Below, piece by piece: positions 8,610-17,268 of a stretch of DNA of 64,000 bases. Where the stretch lies: contig NZ_CP080413.1 of the NCBI RefSeq assembly GCF_019457475.1, positions 372,001 to 436,000 on the forward strand, written 5' to 3'. Position 1 is the first letter of the stretch. Each line of letters opens with the position of its first letter. The stretch is from Shewanella acanthi. Lineage in GTDB: Bacteria; Pseudomonadota; Gammaproteobacteria; Enterobacterales; Shewanellaceae. The notes under the pieces are model-generated. The model had not been told where the DNA came from. It saw only the letters and a list, made by a program, of their open reading frames with translations, and made no database searches. The position numbers were made by a program, and so were the translations under genes.

Positions 8610-9908
8610 TTAGCCCTGTTGTTCACGGGCAATCGCACGGTAACCAATGTCAGTACGGAAATACACGTCATCCCAGTGGATTTCTTCAACCAGCTTGTAA
8701 GCGGCTTGCTGGGCCTGCGTTACGCTGTGACCCAGTGCTGTTGCGCACAGTACGCGGCCACCGTTAGTCACCACGTGGCCGTCTTTCATCTCGGTACCCG
8801 CATGGAACACTTTACCGTCGTTGTTACCTAGGCTTAAGCCTTGGATCACATCGCCCTTGCGGTATTCGTCTGGGTATCCGCCGGCCGCCAGTACTACGCC
8901 CACTGCGGCGCGCTCATCGTACTCAACGGTCACTTTATCTAACTCACCACGGGTGGCGGCTAAGCAAAGTTCTACCAGATCCGATTTTAAGCGCATCATG
9001 ATAGGTTGAGTTTCTGGGTCGCCAAAGCGGCAGTTGTATTCCAGTACTTTTGCGCTGCCATCGGGTGCGATCATCAGACCCGCATACAAAAAGCCAGTGT
9101 ACACATTGCCTTCGGCTGCCATGCCATCCACGGTTGGGCGGATAACGTTAGCTATGGTCCAATCGTGAACGGTTTGCGTCACAACAGGGGCTGGAGAGTA
9201 AGCACCCATACCGCCAGTGTTCGGGCCGTTGTCGGCATTGTCACGGGCTTTATGGTCTTGGCTGCTTGCCATGGCGAGAATGTTTTTACCATCGACCATC
9301 ACGATAAAGCTGGCTTCTTCGCCTTTTAGGAACTCTTCGATAACCACGCGCGAACCGGCTTCACCAAACTTGTTACCCGCTAACATATCTTCGATAGCGG
9401 CATCGGCCTCGGCTTGATCTTGGGCGATGATAACGCCTTTACCCGCAGCTAAACCGTCGGCCTTGATTACGACTGGATAGCCAGTCGTGCCAGTCAATTC
9501 AAGTACGAAGGCTTTAGCGTCTTCGATTTCGGTACAGTTTTTGTAGCCCGCGGTTGGAATGTTGTGGCGCGCTAAAAAGTCTTTGGTAAAGGCCTTAGAA
9601 CCTTCTAACTGAGCCGCCGCTTTAGTTGGGCCAAAAATGGGCATACCGGCAGCGTTAAAGGCATCTACCACACCAATCACTAATGGTGCTTCAGGACCTA
9701 CGATAGTCAGGGCGATTTGGTTAGTTTGAGCGAAATCCAGCAGGGCTGGTACGTCGGTTGCGCTGATGTTCAGGTTTTCCAACTTTGGCTCGAGCGCAGT
9801 ACCTGCGTTACCTGGTGCCACGAAGACTTTTTCAACTTGTGCCGATTGAGCCGCTTTCCAAGCGAGGGCATGTTCGCGGCCACCGCCACCAATAACTAAT
9901 ACTTTCAT
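8610..9908 (-). CDS. purD: Phosphoribosylamine-glycine ligase (GAR synthetase)
   Basis: PurD joins glycine to phosphoribosylamine with ATP in the second step of purine synthesis. The protein starts MKVLVIGGGGREHALAWK, the nucleotide-binding N-domain. A central ATP-grasp domain follows, with the signature RFGDPETQ at about 294-301. I place the start at 9908, giving 432 residues; the upstream in-frame ATG at 9917 overlaps the ribosome site GAAGGGA that serves 9908. It is the distal gene of a purH-purD operon, the usual gammaproteobacterial arrangement, with a 13-bp hairpin in the intercistronic gap. Confidence 0.97.
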   Translation of the reverse strand: MKVLVIGGGGREHALAWKAAQSAQVEKVFVAPGNAGTALEPKLENLNISATDVPALLDFAQTNQIALTIVGPEAPLVIGVVDAFNAAGMPIFGPTKAAAQLEGSKAFTKDFLARHNIPTAGYKNCTEIEDAKAFVLELTGTTGYPVVIKADGLAAGKGVIIAQDQAEADAAIEDMLAGNKFGEAGSRVVIEEFLKGEEASFIVMVDGKNILAMASSQDHKARDNADNGPNTGGMGAYSPAPVVTQTVHDWTIANVIRPTVDGMAAEGNVYTGFLYAGLMIAPDGSAKVLEYNCRFGDPETQPIMMRLKSDLVELCLAATRGELDKVTVEYDERAAVGVVLAAGGYPDEYRKGDVIQGLSLGNNDGKVFHAGTEMKDGHVVTNGGRVLCATALGHSVTQAQQAAYKLVEEIHWDDVYFRTDIGYRAIAREQQG

Positions 9909-9973
9909 GTGAATCATCCCTTCAATTTTTATTTTCTAATCACAGTTTAAAGCCGCCAGTGTCAGTGATAACG

Positions 9974-10005
9974 AAACAGCCAGCACGGTTGTGTGCTGGC
10001 TGTTT
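9974..10005. repeat. Perfect 13-bp hairpin between purH and purD
   Basis: AAACAGCCAGCAC (9974-9986) pairs with 9993-10005 across a 6-nt loop. On the minus strand, where purH and purD are read, it is followed by CGTTATC rather than a T-run, so it is not a standard terminator there. It may tune distal expression or protect the purH mRNA end. Confidence 0.6.
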
Positions 10006-10011
10006 ATTTTA

Positions 10012-11610
10012 TCAGTGACGGAAGTGGCGCATGCCCGTCATCACCATGGCCATGCCGTGCTCGTCGGCTGCTGCGATAATTTCAGCATCGCGCATTGAGC
10101 CGCCTGGCTGGATGATGCAGCTAATGCCTGCCGCTGCCGCTGCGTCGATACCGTCGCGGAACGGGAAGAAGGCATCCGATGCCATCACAGAGTTAACCAC
10201 TTCTAAGCCTTCATCGGCGGCCTTAATACCGGCGATTTTCGCGCTGTATACGCGGCTCATTTGGCCTGCACCAACACCTATGGTCATGCCATCTTTTGCG
10301 TAAACAATGGCGTTAGATTTAACGAACTTAGCTACTTTCCAGCAGAACATTAAGTCTTTTAATTCGCTTTCAGTGGGTTGACGTTTAGTCACCACTTTAA
10401 TGTCGTCTAAACCAACCATACCTTGGTCACGGTCTTGCACTAACAGACCACCGTTAACACGTTTGTAGTCTAAGGTCTTGGTCTTAGTATCCCATTGACC
10501 GCACTCTAATAAACGTACGTTGGTTTTCTTAGCCACCACATCGCGGGCACCTTGGCTGACTGCTGGTGCGATGATGACTTCAACAAATTGACGCTCAACG
10601 ATAGCACTTGCCGTTTCGGCATCTAATTCGCCGTTGAAGGCGATGATGCCGCCGAAGGCTGACGTTGGGTCAGTTTGGTAAGCGCGGTTGTAGGCATCGA
10701 GCAGGTCTTTACCTAATGCAACACCACATGGGTTAGCGTGTTTAACGATAACGCAGGCAGGCTCGCTAAACTCTTTAACGCACTCAAGGGCGGCATCAGT
10801 GTCAGCGATATTGTTGTAAGACAGTGCCTTACCTTGCAGCTGAACGGCTGTTGCGACTGAAGCTTCATCGATCTTAGTGTCGACATAGAAAGCCGCAGTT
10901 TGGTGGCTGTTTTCGCCGTAACGTAGATCTTGCTTCTTCACTAATTGAGTGTTGAAGGTGCGTGGGAATTTAGAGTCTTCGAAACACTCGTCATTGCTGT
11001 GCGCAGGAACCATAGTGCCGAAGTAGTTGGCGATCATGCCATCGTAACCCGCAGTGTGTTCGAAGGCGGCAATGGCTAAGTCGAAACGGGTAGCATGGGT
11101 TGTGCTGCCATTGTTGGCGGCCATTTCGGTTAACACGCGATCGTAATCGGCTGCATTAACAACGATAGTCACATCTTTATGGTTTTTAGCCGCTGCGCGC
11201 ACCATAGTTGGACCACCGATGTCGATGTTTTCAATCGCATCTTCAAGGGTGCAACCAGCTTGTGCAACAGTGTCTGCAAAGGGGTAGAGGTTAACTGCAA
11301 CCAGATCGATTGCGTTGATGTTGTTGTCGGCCATAACGCTTTCGTCAAGACCGCGGCGCGCGAGGATGCCGCCGTGCACTTTAGGATGCAGAGTCTTAAC
11401 ACGACCATCCATAATCTCAGGGTGACCTGTATAATCAGATACTTCAATAACAGGCACGCCGTTATCCGCTAACAGGCGAGCGGTGCCGCCAGTTGAAAGC
11501 AGTTCCACACCTTGAGCGTGAAGAGCTTTGGCGAACTCAAGAATTCCGGTTTTATCTGAAACGCTTAACAGCGCGCGACGAATGGGTCTGGCATTATTTG
11601 CAACAGTCAT
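10012..11610 (-). CDS. purH: Bifunctional AICAR formyltransferase / IMP cyclohydrolase
   Basis: PurH carries out the last two steps of IMP synthesis in the cytosol. The N-terminal MGS-like cyclohydrolase domain shows STGGTA at 39-44 and [14 protein letters not shown] at 68-81. The C-terminal transformylase domain carries VKHANPCG with Lys/His at about 290-291. The reading frame is open far upstream to 11871, but homology begins at [20 protein letters not shown], so the start is 11610 and the length 532, matching E. coli (529). The ribosome site is weak. It lies upstream of purD and is divergent from zntR. Confidence 0.97.
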   Translation of the reverse strand: MTVANNARPIRRALLSVSDKTGILEFAKALHAQGVELLSTGGTARLLADNGVPVIEVSDYTGHPEIMDGRVKTLHPKVHGGILARRGLDESVMADNNINAIDLVAVNLYPFADTVAQAGCTLEDAIENIDIGGPTMVRAAAKNHKDVTIVVNAADYDRVLTEMAANNGSTTHATRFDLAIAAFEHTAGYDGMIANYFGTMVPAHSNDECFEDSKFPRTFNTQLVKKQDLRYGENSHQTAAFYVDTKIDEASVATAVQLQGKALSYNNIADTDAALECVKEFSEPACVIVKHANPCGVALGKDLLDAYNRAYQTDPTSAFGGIIAFNGELDAETASAIVERQFVEVIIAPAVSQGARDVVAKKTNVRLLECGQWDTKTKTLDYKRVNGGLLVQDRDQGMVGLDDIKVVTKRQPTESELKDLMFCWKVAKFVKSNAIVYAKDGMTIGVGAGQMSRVYSAKIAGIKAADEGLEVVNSVMASDAFFPFRDGIDAAAAAGISCIIQPGGSMRDAEIIAAADEHGMAMVMTGMRHFRH

Positions 11611-11729
11611 TTGGGTACAGGGTCCAGTTATTTTAGTTTCAAGGATCTTTCGGAAAACAGAAGCACGACTATTTAATCCTGCTTTCCAAAAGCCCCTTGG
11701 TCCTACGTATATTTTGTGTCCCATCGTCA

Positions 11730-11744
11730 GGCGCGCGTATTCTA
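11730..11744 (-). promoter_or_regulatory. Candidate purH promoter with GC-rich discriminator
   Basis: TAGAAT on the minus strand (11739-11744) is followed by a CG-rich block (11737-11730), a discriminator type typical of growth-rate and ppGpp-sensitive promoters. No good -35 is present. It predicts a leader of about 120 nt. Confidence 0.35.
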
Positions 11745-11849
11745 CCGCAAAAGAGATCCCGTCGTTGTTTTTTCTACGCGATATCACAATATGATTTTCA
11801 GAACAAAGTGGCTTAATACTCGACCTAAGAGTAAAGTGGAAAATAACCC

Positions 11850-11881
11850 TTGACCTTGGAGTAGACTCCAAGGTTTATACT
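11850..11881 (+). promoter_or_regulatory. ZntR-type promoter/operator
   Basis: A -35 TTGACC (11850-11855) and -10 TATACT (11876-11881) are separated by 20 bp, the overlong spacer of MerR-family promoters. The spacer holds half-site ACCTTGGAGT (11853-11862), AG, and its inverted copy ending at 11874. This closely matches known zinc/lead/cadmium ZntR-class operators. Confidence 0.9.
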
Positions 11882-11946
11882 CGCGCCATAGTGAAAGGTT
11901 TGGAATCGAACGATGGATTCAACCTACGCCAGATAAGGATGGGACT

Positions 11947-12447
11947 ATGTACCGAATTGGTGAGTTGGCCGATTTATGTGAGGTGAAGGCCGACACATTA
12001 AGATTCTACGAGAAGCACGGATTACTGGCCCCTTCGAGCCGGACTGATTCTGGCTATCGGGTTTATACCGAGGACGATGCCGCAAGGCTTAAGTTTATTC
12101 TGCGGGCAAAGGCCGTGGGTTTTACCTTGAGTGAAATTGGCGAGCTGCTATCGATTGAGCTGGATAAATCCAACTGGGCCTGCGCCGATGTGAAGGGCAT
12201 GGTGGATCATAAATTGGCGCAGGTGCAGGCCAAAATTGCCGAGCTGGTACATTTTCAAGGCAGCTTACAACGACTTTCCGATGCCTGTTGTGGTGGGCCA
12301 CGTAGCGCTGAATATTGCTCGATTCTTGAGGCGCTGGAATCTAGCACCGAAGAGGTGAGAGCTGAGCATCATCACGCACAGCACAGTGAACACGAACATC
12401 AAGCGGCCGTTGCTGAAATGAGCGCAAAGGCTCAATGCAGAGATTAG
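11947..12447 (+). CDS. zntR: ZntR-type MerR family metal-responsive regulator
   Basis: This 166-residue MerR-family activator binds the spacer of its target promoter and untwists it when metal is bound. An N-terminal winged helix (MYRIGELADLCEVKADTLRF) precedes the dimer helix and a metal loop. Compared with E. coli ZntR, Cys79, Cys114, Cys115 and Cys124 are conserved at identical numbers, but His119 is Arg. The extra C-terminal tail (140-151) is His-rich (HHHAQHSEHEHQ) and may supply ligands. AAGGA precedes the ATG. It is followed 16 bp later by the permease it likely controls, both behind the ZntR-type promoter, so it is probably autoregulated. Metal specificity may differ from E. coli ZntR. 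Confidence 0.9.
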   Translation: MYRIGELADLCEVKADTLRFYEKHGLLAPSSRTDSGYRVYTEDDAARLKFILRAKAVGFTLSEIGELLSIELDKSNWACADVKGMVDHKLAQVQAKIAELVHFQGSLQRLSDACCGGPRSAEYCSILEALESSTEEVRAEHHHAQHSEHEHQAAVAEMSAKAQCRD

Positions 12448-12462
12448 CGCAGGGGATTTATC

Positions 12463-14028
12463 ATGTTACTTAAGAATTTTATCGATCTGTTTCTCGATTC
12501 AGCCCCCTGGCTGCTACTGGGGCTTATTTTGGCGGGGCTGCTAAAAGTTTTTGTGCCTATGGCGTGGATGCAAAAGCAGCTCGGTGGTCACGGCTTTAAA
12601 ACCGTGGTTAAGGCGGCGCTATTAGGCGCACCTCTGCCTTTATGTTCCTGCGGCGTTATTCCTGCAGCAGTGGGTCTTAGACGTTCGGGCGCCTCTAAAG
12701 CGGCAACGACTTCCTTTTTAGTCTCCACCCCTGAAACTGGGGTCGACTCTGTTACCGTCTCCTATGTGCTGCTTGGGCCTTTTATGGCGATAGTCAGACC
12801 CATAGCTGCGGTAACGAGCGCCATCGTTGCAGGCCTCTTGGTTGGCCGCGATGATGACGATGGTAAACCTGCTATTGCTAGCGATGCTGCCAAAACAACG
12901 GCTGCGACTAGCTCATGCTGCGCACCAAAAGCAAATGATGCGGTTATGGCGAATAAAGCGCTTAATGCAAATAAAGCGGCTAGTGCAAATGAAGCAATTG
13001 GGACTGACACCACTTCTAGCTGTTGCAGTTCGACAAAGGCTGCTCCCTCAGTGAAACCCGTTTCAAGTTGCTGCTCATCGAGTGAAAACAAAGCCAAAGT
13101 AAAAGTAGAGGATAAAGTAGAAGCAAAACCTGCCTTCAAGATGATGCCAATGCAGTCATCATCACTTATGGCGGCGAATGCACCCGCTGGCACTGTGGCA
13201 ATAGGTAGCATTAAGGCTATATCTCCAACTGTTAGCAATGCTGCGCAGGTTGAAAAGGTAAAGCCAAGCGCAAGTTGCTGTAGCTCTGAGGCTAAAGCCG
13301 ATCAGGAAGCTGCACCCATTGTGGTGGTAAAAAAGGGCTCTTGCTGTGGCAGTGAGCCTGCAACTAAATTGGCTCAATCAGTATCGGATCAGGCTGAAGG
13401 CGCGAGTTGCTGCGCTTCAACTAAAGATACAGCGACCGAATTAAAATCAGAATCGGTACTTACCCGTATTGGTGTTGGGCTTAAATATGCCGCGACCGAT
13501 TTAGTGCGTGATACAACTTTATGGTTGCTGGTGGGTTTATTTTTCGCGGCGCTAGTACAAACCTATGTTCCCGCTGACTTTTTAGCGAAATGGGGCGATG
13601 GTATCGGTGCTATGTTAGTGATGGTGCTGATTTCTATCCCAATGTATATCTGCGCGACCGCATCGACGCCGATTGCCGCGGGTTTATTGTTGGCGGGTGT
13701 CTCACCTGGGGCTGTACTGGTGTTTATGATGGCAGGCCCTGCGACCAATATTGCGACCTTAGGCGTGGTGAGTAATGAGCTGGGTAAACGTGCCTTGTTT
13801 GGTTACTTAAGTGGCGTTTTGGGTGTGGCCTTAGTGGCGGGAATGGTGGTTAACTATCTGGTTGATAGCTTTGGTTTTGTGGTGATGCCACAGATTGGCC
13901 ATGAACACCAAATGTTACCGAGCTGGTTAGTCGCTACCTCAGGCATAGTGTTGGCTGCGTTAATGGCGCGCGTGTTGTGGCAAAAAATTCCCCGTAGCTG
14001 GGTACGCCGCAGTGATTGCTGTTCATAG
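12463..14028 (+). CDS. SO_0444-family Cu/Zn efflux permease with Cys-pair loop
   Basis: This 521-residue inner-membrane permease (ArsP/DUF318 fold, two membrane halves) probably exports copper or zinc. The N-half carries APLPLCSCGVIPAA at about 56-69; the C-half carries PMYICATASTP at about 393-403 and MAGPATNI at 423-430. Between them a soluble loop of about 200 residues (130-330) has six Cys-Cys pairs (152, 187, 203, 272, 294, 316) in Ser-rich, low-complexity sequence; a seventh pair is at the C-terminus (519-520). The loop probably captures thiophilic metal. It is co-transcribed with zntR and has a good AGGGGA ribosome site. The name follows the Shewanella oneidensis family as I know it; substrate is inferred. 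Confidence 0.88.
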   Translation: MLLKNFIDLFLDSAPWLLLGLILAGLLKVFVPMAWMQKQLGGHGFKTVVKAALLGAPLPLCSCGVIPAAVGLRRSGASKAATTSFLVSTPETGVDSVTVSYVLLGPFMAIVRPIAAVTSAIVAGLLVGRDDDDGKPAIASDAAKTTAATSSCCAPKANDAVMANKALNANKAASANEAIGTDTTSSCCSSTKAAPSVKPVSSCCSSSENKAKVKVEDKVEAKPAFKMMPMQSSSLMAANAPAGTVAIGSIKAISPTVSNAAQVEKVKPSASCCSSEAKADQEAAPIVVVKKGSCCGSEPATKLAQSVSDQAEGASCCASTKDTATELKSESVLTRIGVGLKYAATDLVRDTTLWLLVGLFFAALVQTYVPADFLAKWGDGIGAMLVMVLISIPMYICATASTPIAAGLLLAGVSPGAVLVFMMAGPATNIATLGVVSNELGKRALFGYLSGVLGVALVAGMVVNYLVDSFGFVVMPQIGHEHQMLPSWLVATSGIVLAALMARVLWQKIPRSWVRRSDCCS

Positions 14029-14060
14029 TTTCTGATAGTCCGCTGCCGAAAATCGAAAAT

Positions 14061-14090
14061 AAAAATCCCCAGCAAGGCTGGGGATTTTTT
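14061..14090. terminator. Bidirectional terminator
   Basis: AAATCCCCAGC (14063-14073), loop AAG and its complement (14077-14087) have an A-run left and T-run right. It separates the metal permease from the convergent receptor gene. Confidence 0.9.
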
Positions 14091-14109
14091 TACTCAAGTG
14101 TTTAAGCGA

Positions 14110-17013
14110 TTAGAAGCTGTAACGAGCTCCGATTGCATAACGTGCTGAGTTTTGTTGTGCCAGCAGCATTTGCTCTTCGTAACGACCGTAAACGCGCTTT
14201 TCCTGTGCCAGAATGTTAATACCTTCAGCGAAGATAGTTAGACTGTCAGTCAGCTGGTAACTCACACTCAGGTCTAACTGGCCATAGGCTTCGGTAAATT
14301 GTGGTGCAGGACCGCCAGCTTCCGCTTGACCCAATCCAGAGAGGAAGGTATCACGCCAGTTGTAGGCTAAGCGAGCTTGTACATCGTATTTTTCGTAGAA
14401 AATTGAGAAGTTAGCAGTATCTGATTGACCTGGTAGAGCAAATTGCTCATCCACTTTCTCAACATCATATTCAATATCGCCATCAACTAAGGTGTAGTTA
14501 GCGGCAAAACCAAAACCTGTGTCCCAGAGCCAATGTTGCCATGCAAATTCAATCCCGTAGATATTCATATCTTCAACGTTGTTCGGTTTGCTGATTTTCC
14601 ACTCGGCGATAGGATCTGAATCTGACTGATGCACTCGGCCGTCAGCATTGCCATAGCCATTGTCGATAAGCCATTGAAATACGGCTTCATCGCTTGGAGT
14701 TTGATTGTTAGCAATTAGCTCTGCACGGGCCATTTCTGCGGCGGGACCTGAATAGGGATCACGTAGGTTGTCGTAGCTTACTGTTTCGATGGTGCCGGCA
14801 AGGAAGTTTTCAACTTCCTTATTGAAGTAACCAACAGAAACATAGCTTGCGTCATCATAGTAGTACTCTAAAGACAGATCGATGTTGTTAGAGCTGTAAG
14901 GTTTCAGTGCTGTATTACCCGAAAAGCCCGTGCGTGAACCTACTTTAGGAATTGGCGTTAGCGAGGTTGTTGCCCGCATTGACCCTAGGGTTGGACGGCT
15001 GATAGTGCGGCTGTAACTGAAGCGAGCAATCAAGTCGTCTGTGATTTCTAAATTGATGTCCAGATTTGGCAAAAATTCTTTGTAGTCGCTCGACTCATGA
15101 CTGAAAGTGAAGTCGTCCGAAAACACGGTTTGCCACTCGGTCGGGTTTAACCACACCAACTCTTCCGCTTCCTGCTGCATTGAGCTTGCAGTAACATCGG
15201 TTTGCTCATAACGCAGACCAACTACAATGTTAAGTGGCATTTTATTGAATTCACTTGCGATGTTGGCTTGGATGTATGCAGAAGTCGTGTCTTCTTGGAT
15301 GCGGTGATCGTCCTGCCAAGGCGCGGCAACATATTCAACATCGTAGAGGCCTTCGGCTCTATCCATTGCAGCTTGTTGGTTGTAGGTGTAGTAGTATGGG
15401 ATCAGCATGTCGTTACCACCACCTGAGAAATCAGACAGGAAGTCTGAGCCTAGGCCAACGTAACTGACATCATCTGCCCAAATGCCTTTATTGCCATACC
15501 AACCAGCGCTGATAGGGCCAGTGTATGAAGCCTGGGCGTGGGTTTCCATTGAGGTGAATGCAAGGCCGAAATCGATAGAAGCCAGTGCGTCATTACCTTC
15601 GTTTAACCACTTACCGTTAAACTGATATTGGTTCACATCGGTTTCATTGCGGCCAGCGCGTACACCGGCAAACAATGAGGCATAGTCTTCAGGCTGTAGA
15701 TGAGGCTCACCGTTCGGGTTTAAATCAAGGTAGTTTGCGCCTAACAGCGGAATATCAGTTCTTGTTGCATCGTAGGTTTTATTAGCAACGTTTAGGGCGC
15801 CGAGGATAAAGAAAATATTATCCGCGTTGTTGTCTAAACCACCTTCAGCGGTTGCCTTAGAGTCATGGGCGTCAAACGACAGTTCGAGGTTGTCTTTTGC
15901 TTGCCATTTAATGTTAAAGCCCAGTGACTTATTGATATTGTCTGAAGCATTTTGGTTCATGGTGCCTGAATAGTCACCATCAACTTCAGTCACATAATCG
16001 AAGGTGCCGTGTTCGTTGATATGGGCGTAGGTCGCGTTGCCAGGGCCCGAGAACCACAGACCCCAAGTGTCAGTATTAGAAACATCCGACAGTTTTGAGT
16101 AGGTGTAATCTAGCGTTGTTTCAATTTTATCTGTTGGCGCAAATTGGAAGACAGCTTGAGCATTGGTACGTTCACGCTCTGAATTTTGATCCGCAAAGCC
16201 AACGTTACGGGCATAGAAAGTATTGCCGTAAGGGTTTTTGTTTTCATTTACCACAACGGCGTTTGGATTTAACTCGGCATGAACGTTTTGGCGCCAACCG
16301 TCGATAGTTGCTTTACGGAGGTTGCTATCGCGTTTTTGGTAAGAGGCGTTAAAGCCTAAACCGATAGTGTCGTCCATAAAGGTGTTGCTGAAAATCCCCG
16401 AAACTTCAGGAGTCAAACTGTCGCCGGTGCCAACCTCAGTATCGTGGTGGCCTTTAGCACTTACAGTGGCTACTAAGTCACGGGTATCGAATGGGCGGGC
16501 CGTCAGAATATTCACCGTTGCTCCCAAACCGCCAGAGCTGATATCTGCTTTTGAGGTTTTATAAACTTCAACACCGCTGATTGAATCTGAAGATAGGTTG
16601 GCAAAATCAAATGAACGGGTTGATTCACCTGATACTTGGGCCGTTGGCATCACACGGTTATTCAGCATAATCAAGTTAAAATCTGGGCCAAAACCACGCA
16701 CAGTGATTTTACTGCCTTCACCATTAACGCGGTCGATGGAAACACCGGTAATACGTTGCAGTGATTCTGCTAAGTTAGTATCTGGGAATTTACCAATATC
16801 TTCAGCCGAAATTGCATCGACAACACCGGCTGACTGACGTTTCAGATCCATGGATCTTGCTTGGGAACCACGGATACCAGTGACTTGAATAACTTCGATA
16901 TTACTTTCTGCTTTAGGGGCTTCTTCGGCAACCGCAGGTAGGGCTGACATCACACCCAATACCAGCGACACCTTAGTGGCTAACATGGATTTTTTAAATT
17001 GTGTAGGTCGCAT
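14110..17013 (-). CDS. TonB-dependent outer-membrane receptor, beta-glucoside locus
   Basis: This 967-residue TonB-dependent receptor probably carries beta-gluco-oligosaccharides across the outer membrane. The signal peptide ends ALPAVA at about residue 29. A TonB-box-like IEVIQVTG (39-46) and plug domain follow (VVDAISAEDIGKFPDTNLAE, then ITGVSIDRVNGEG). The protein ends YAIGARYSF, with the terminal Phe typical of outer-membrane barrels. It is the carbohydrate-associated subtype seen beside sugar catabolic genes in Shewanella, Xanthomonas and Caulobacter. AGGGAGA precedes the ATG. A perfect LacI-type palindrome lies in its promoter, linking it to the neighbouring regulator. The substrate is inferred from the locus. 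Confidence 0.9.
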   Translation of the reverse strand: MRPTQFKKSMLATKVSLVLGVMSALPAVAEEAPKAESNIEVIQVTGIRGSQARSMDLKRQSAGVVDAISAEDIGKFPDTNLAESLQRITGVSIDRVNGEGSKITVRGFGPDFNLIMLNNRVMPTAQVSGESTRSFDFANLSSDSISGVEVYKTSKADISSGGLGATVNILTARPFDTRDLVATVSAKGHHDTEVGTGDSLTPEVSGIFSNTFMDDTIGLGFNASYQKRDSNLRKATIDGWRQNVHAELNPNAVVVNENKNPYGNTFYARNVGFADQNSERERTNAQAVFQFAPTDKIETTLDYTYSKLSDVSNTDTWGLWFSGPGNATYAHINEHGTFDYVTEVDGDYSGTMNQNASDNINKSLGFNIKWQAKDNLELSFDAHDSKATAEGGLDNNADNIFFILGALNVANKTYDATRTDIPLLGANYLDLNPNGEPHLQPEDYASLFAGVRAGRNETDVNQYQFNGKWLNEGNDALASIDFGLAFTSMETHAQASYTGPISAGWYGNKGIWADDVSYVGLGSDFLSDFSGGGNDMLIPYYYTYNQQAAMDRAEGLYDVEYVAAPWQDDHRIQEDTTSAYIQANIASEFNKMPLNIVVGLRYEQTDVTASSMQQEAEELVWLNPTEWQTVFSDDFTFSHESSDYKEFLPNLDINLEITDDLIARFSYSRTISRPTLGSMRATTSLTPIPKVGSRTGFSGNTALKPYSSNNIDLSLEYYYDDASYVSVGYFNKEVENFLAGTIETVSYDNLRDPYSGPAAEMARAELIANNQTPSDEAVFQWLIDNGYGNADGRVHQSDSDPIAEWKISKPNNVEDMNIYGIEFAWQHWLWDTGFGFAANYTLVDGDIEYDVEKVDEQFALPGQSDTANFSIFYEKYDVQARLAYNWRDTFLSGLGQAEAGGPAPQFTEAYGQLDLSVSYQLTDSLTIFAEGINILAQEKRVYGRYEEQMLLAQQNSARYAIGARYSF

Positions 17014-17066
17014 TTTTATTCTCCCTCATACCCGTAACCGTATAAGTGGTCCAGGGGGTTATAGTT

Positions 17067-17078
17067 GTAAGGCCTTAC
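17067..17078. promoter_or_regulatory. Second operator-like palindrome in the receptor leader
   Basis: GTAAGGCCTTAC differs from the core of the main operator only by having GC instead of CG at the centre. Its centre is 48 bp from that of the main operator. It may be a weak auxiliary site or chance. Confidence 0.3.
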
Positions 17079-17079
17079 T

Positions 17080-17109
17080 TGCTCGCATCCAGCGCTCCCC
17101 TTGCGAGCA
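17080..17109 (-). repeat. Leader hairpin of the receptor mRNA
   Basis: TGCTCGC (17080-17086) and GCGAGCA (17103-17109) form a 7-bp stem inside the predicted receptor 5' leader, downstream of the operator. Confidence 0.4.
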
Positions 17110-17112
17110 TAA

Positions 17113-17128
17113 ATGTAAGCGCTTACAT
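17113..17128. promoter_or_regulatory. LacI-family operator for the receptor gene
   Basis: ATGTAAGCGCTTACAT is a perfect 16-bp palindrome with the central CG typical of LacI-family sites. It starts directly downstream of the receptor -10, where a bound repressor would block initiation. A one-mismatch copy is at 21107-21122. Confidence 0.85.
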
Positions 17129-17157
17129 AAAGTAGGGCGAGCTGATTTTTATGTCAA
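17129..17157 (-). promoter_or_regulatory. Receptor promoter
   Basis: On the minus strand a consensus -35 TTGACA (17157-17152) is followed after 17 bp by TACTTT (17134-17129), adjacent to the operator. Confidence 0.6.
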
Positions 17158-17268
17158 CAATTTTGAGGCGCAATATTAAAAAATTGTTTAAAAAAGTGGC
17201 GATTTAGCGTTTGCTCTTAATTTTTAAGCAAAAAAGAGAGCCATTTGGCTCCCTTTTTTAGGTGGGAA

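Noticed and set aside
11611..11871. N-terminal extension of purH by 87 codons
   Set aside because: The extension is not homologous to PurH, whose family start matches 11610.
12762..13238. 158-codon ORF antisense to the metal permease
   Set aside because: Its Ala/Ser-rich sequence is the complement of the low-complexity Cys-pair loop; it has no ribosome site.
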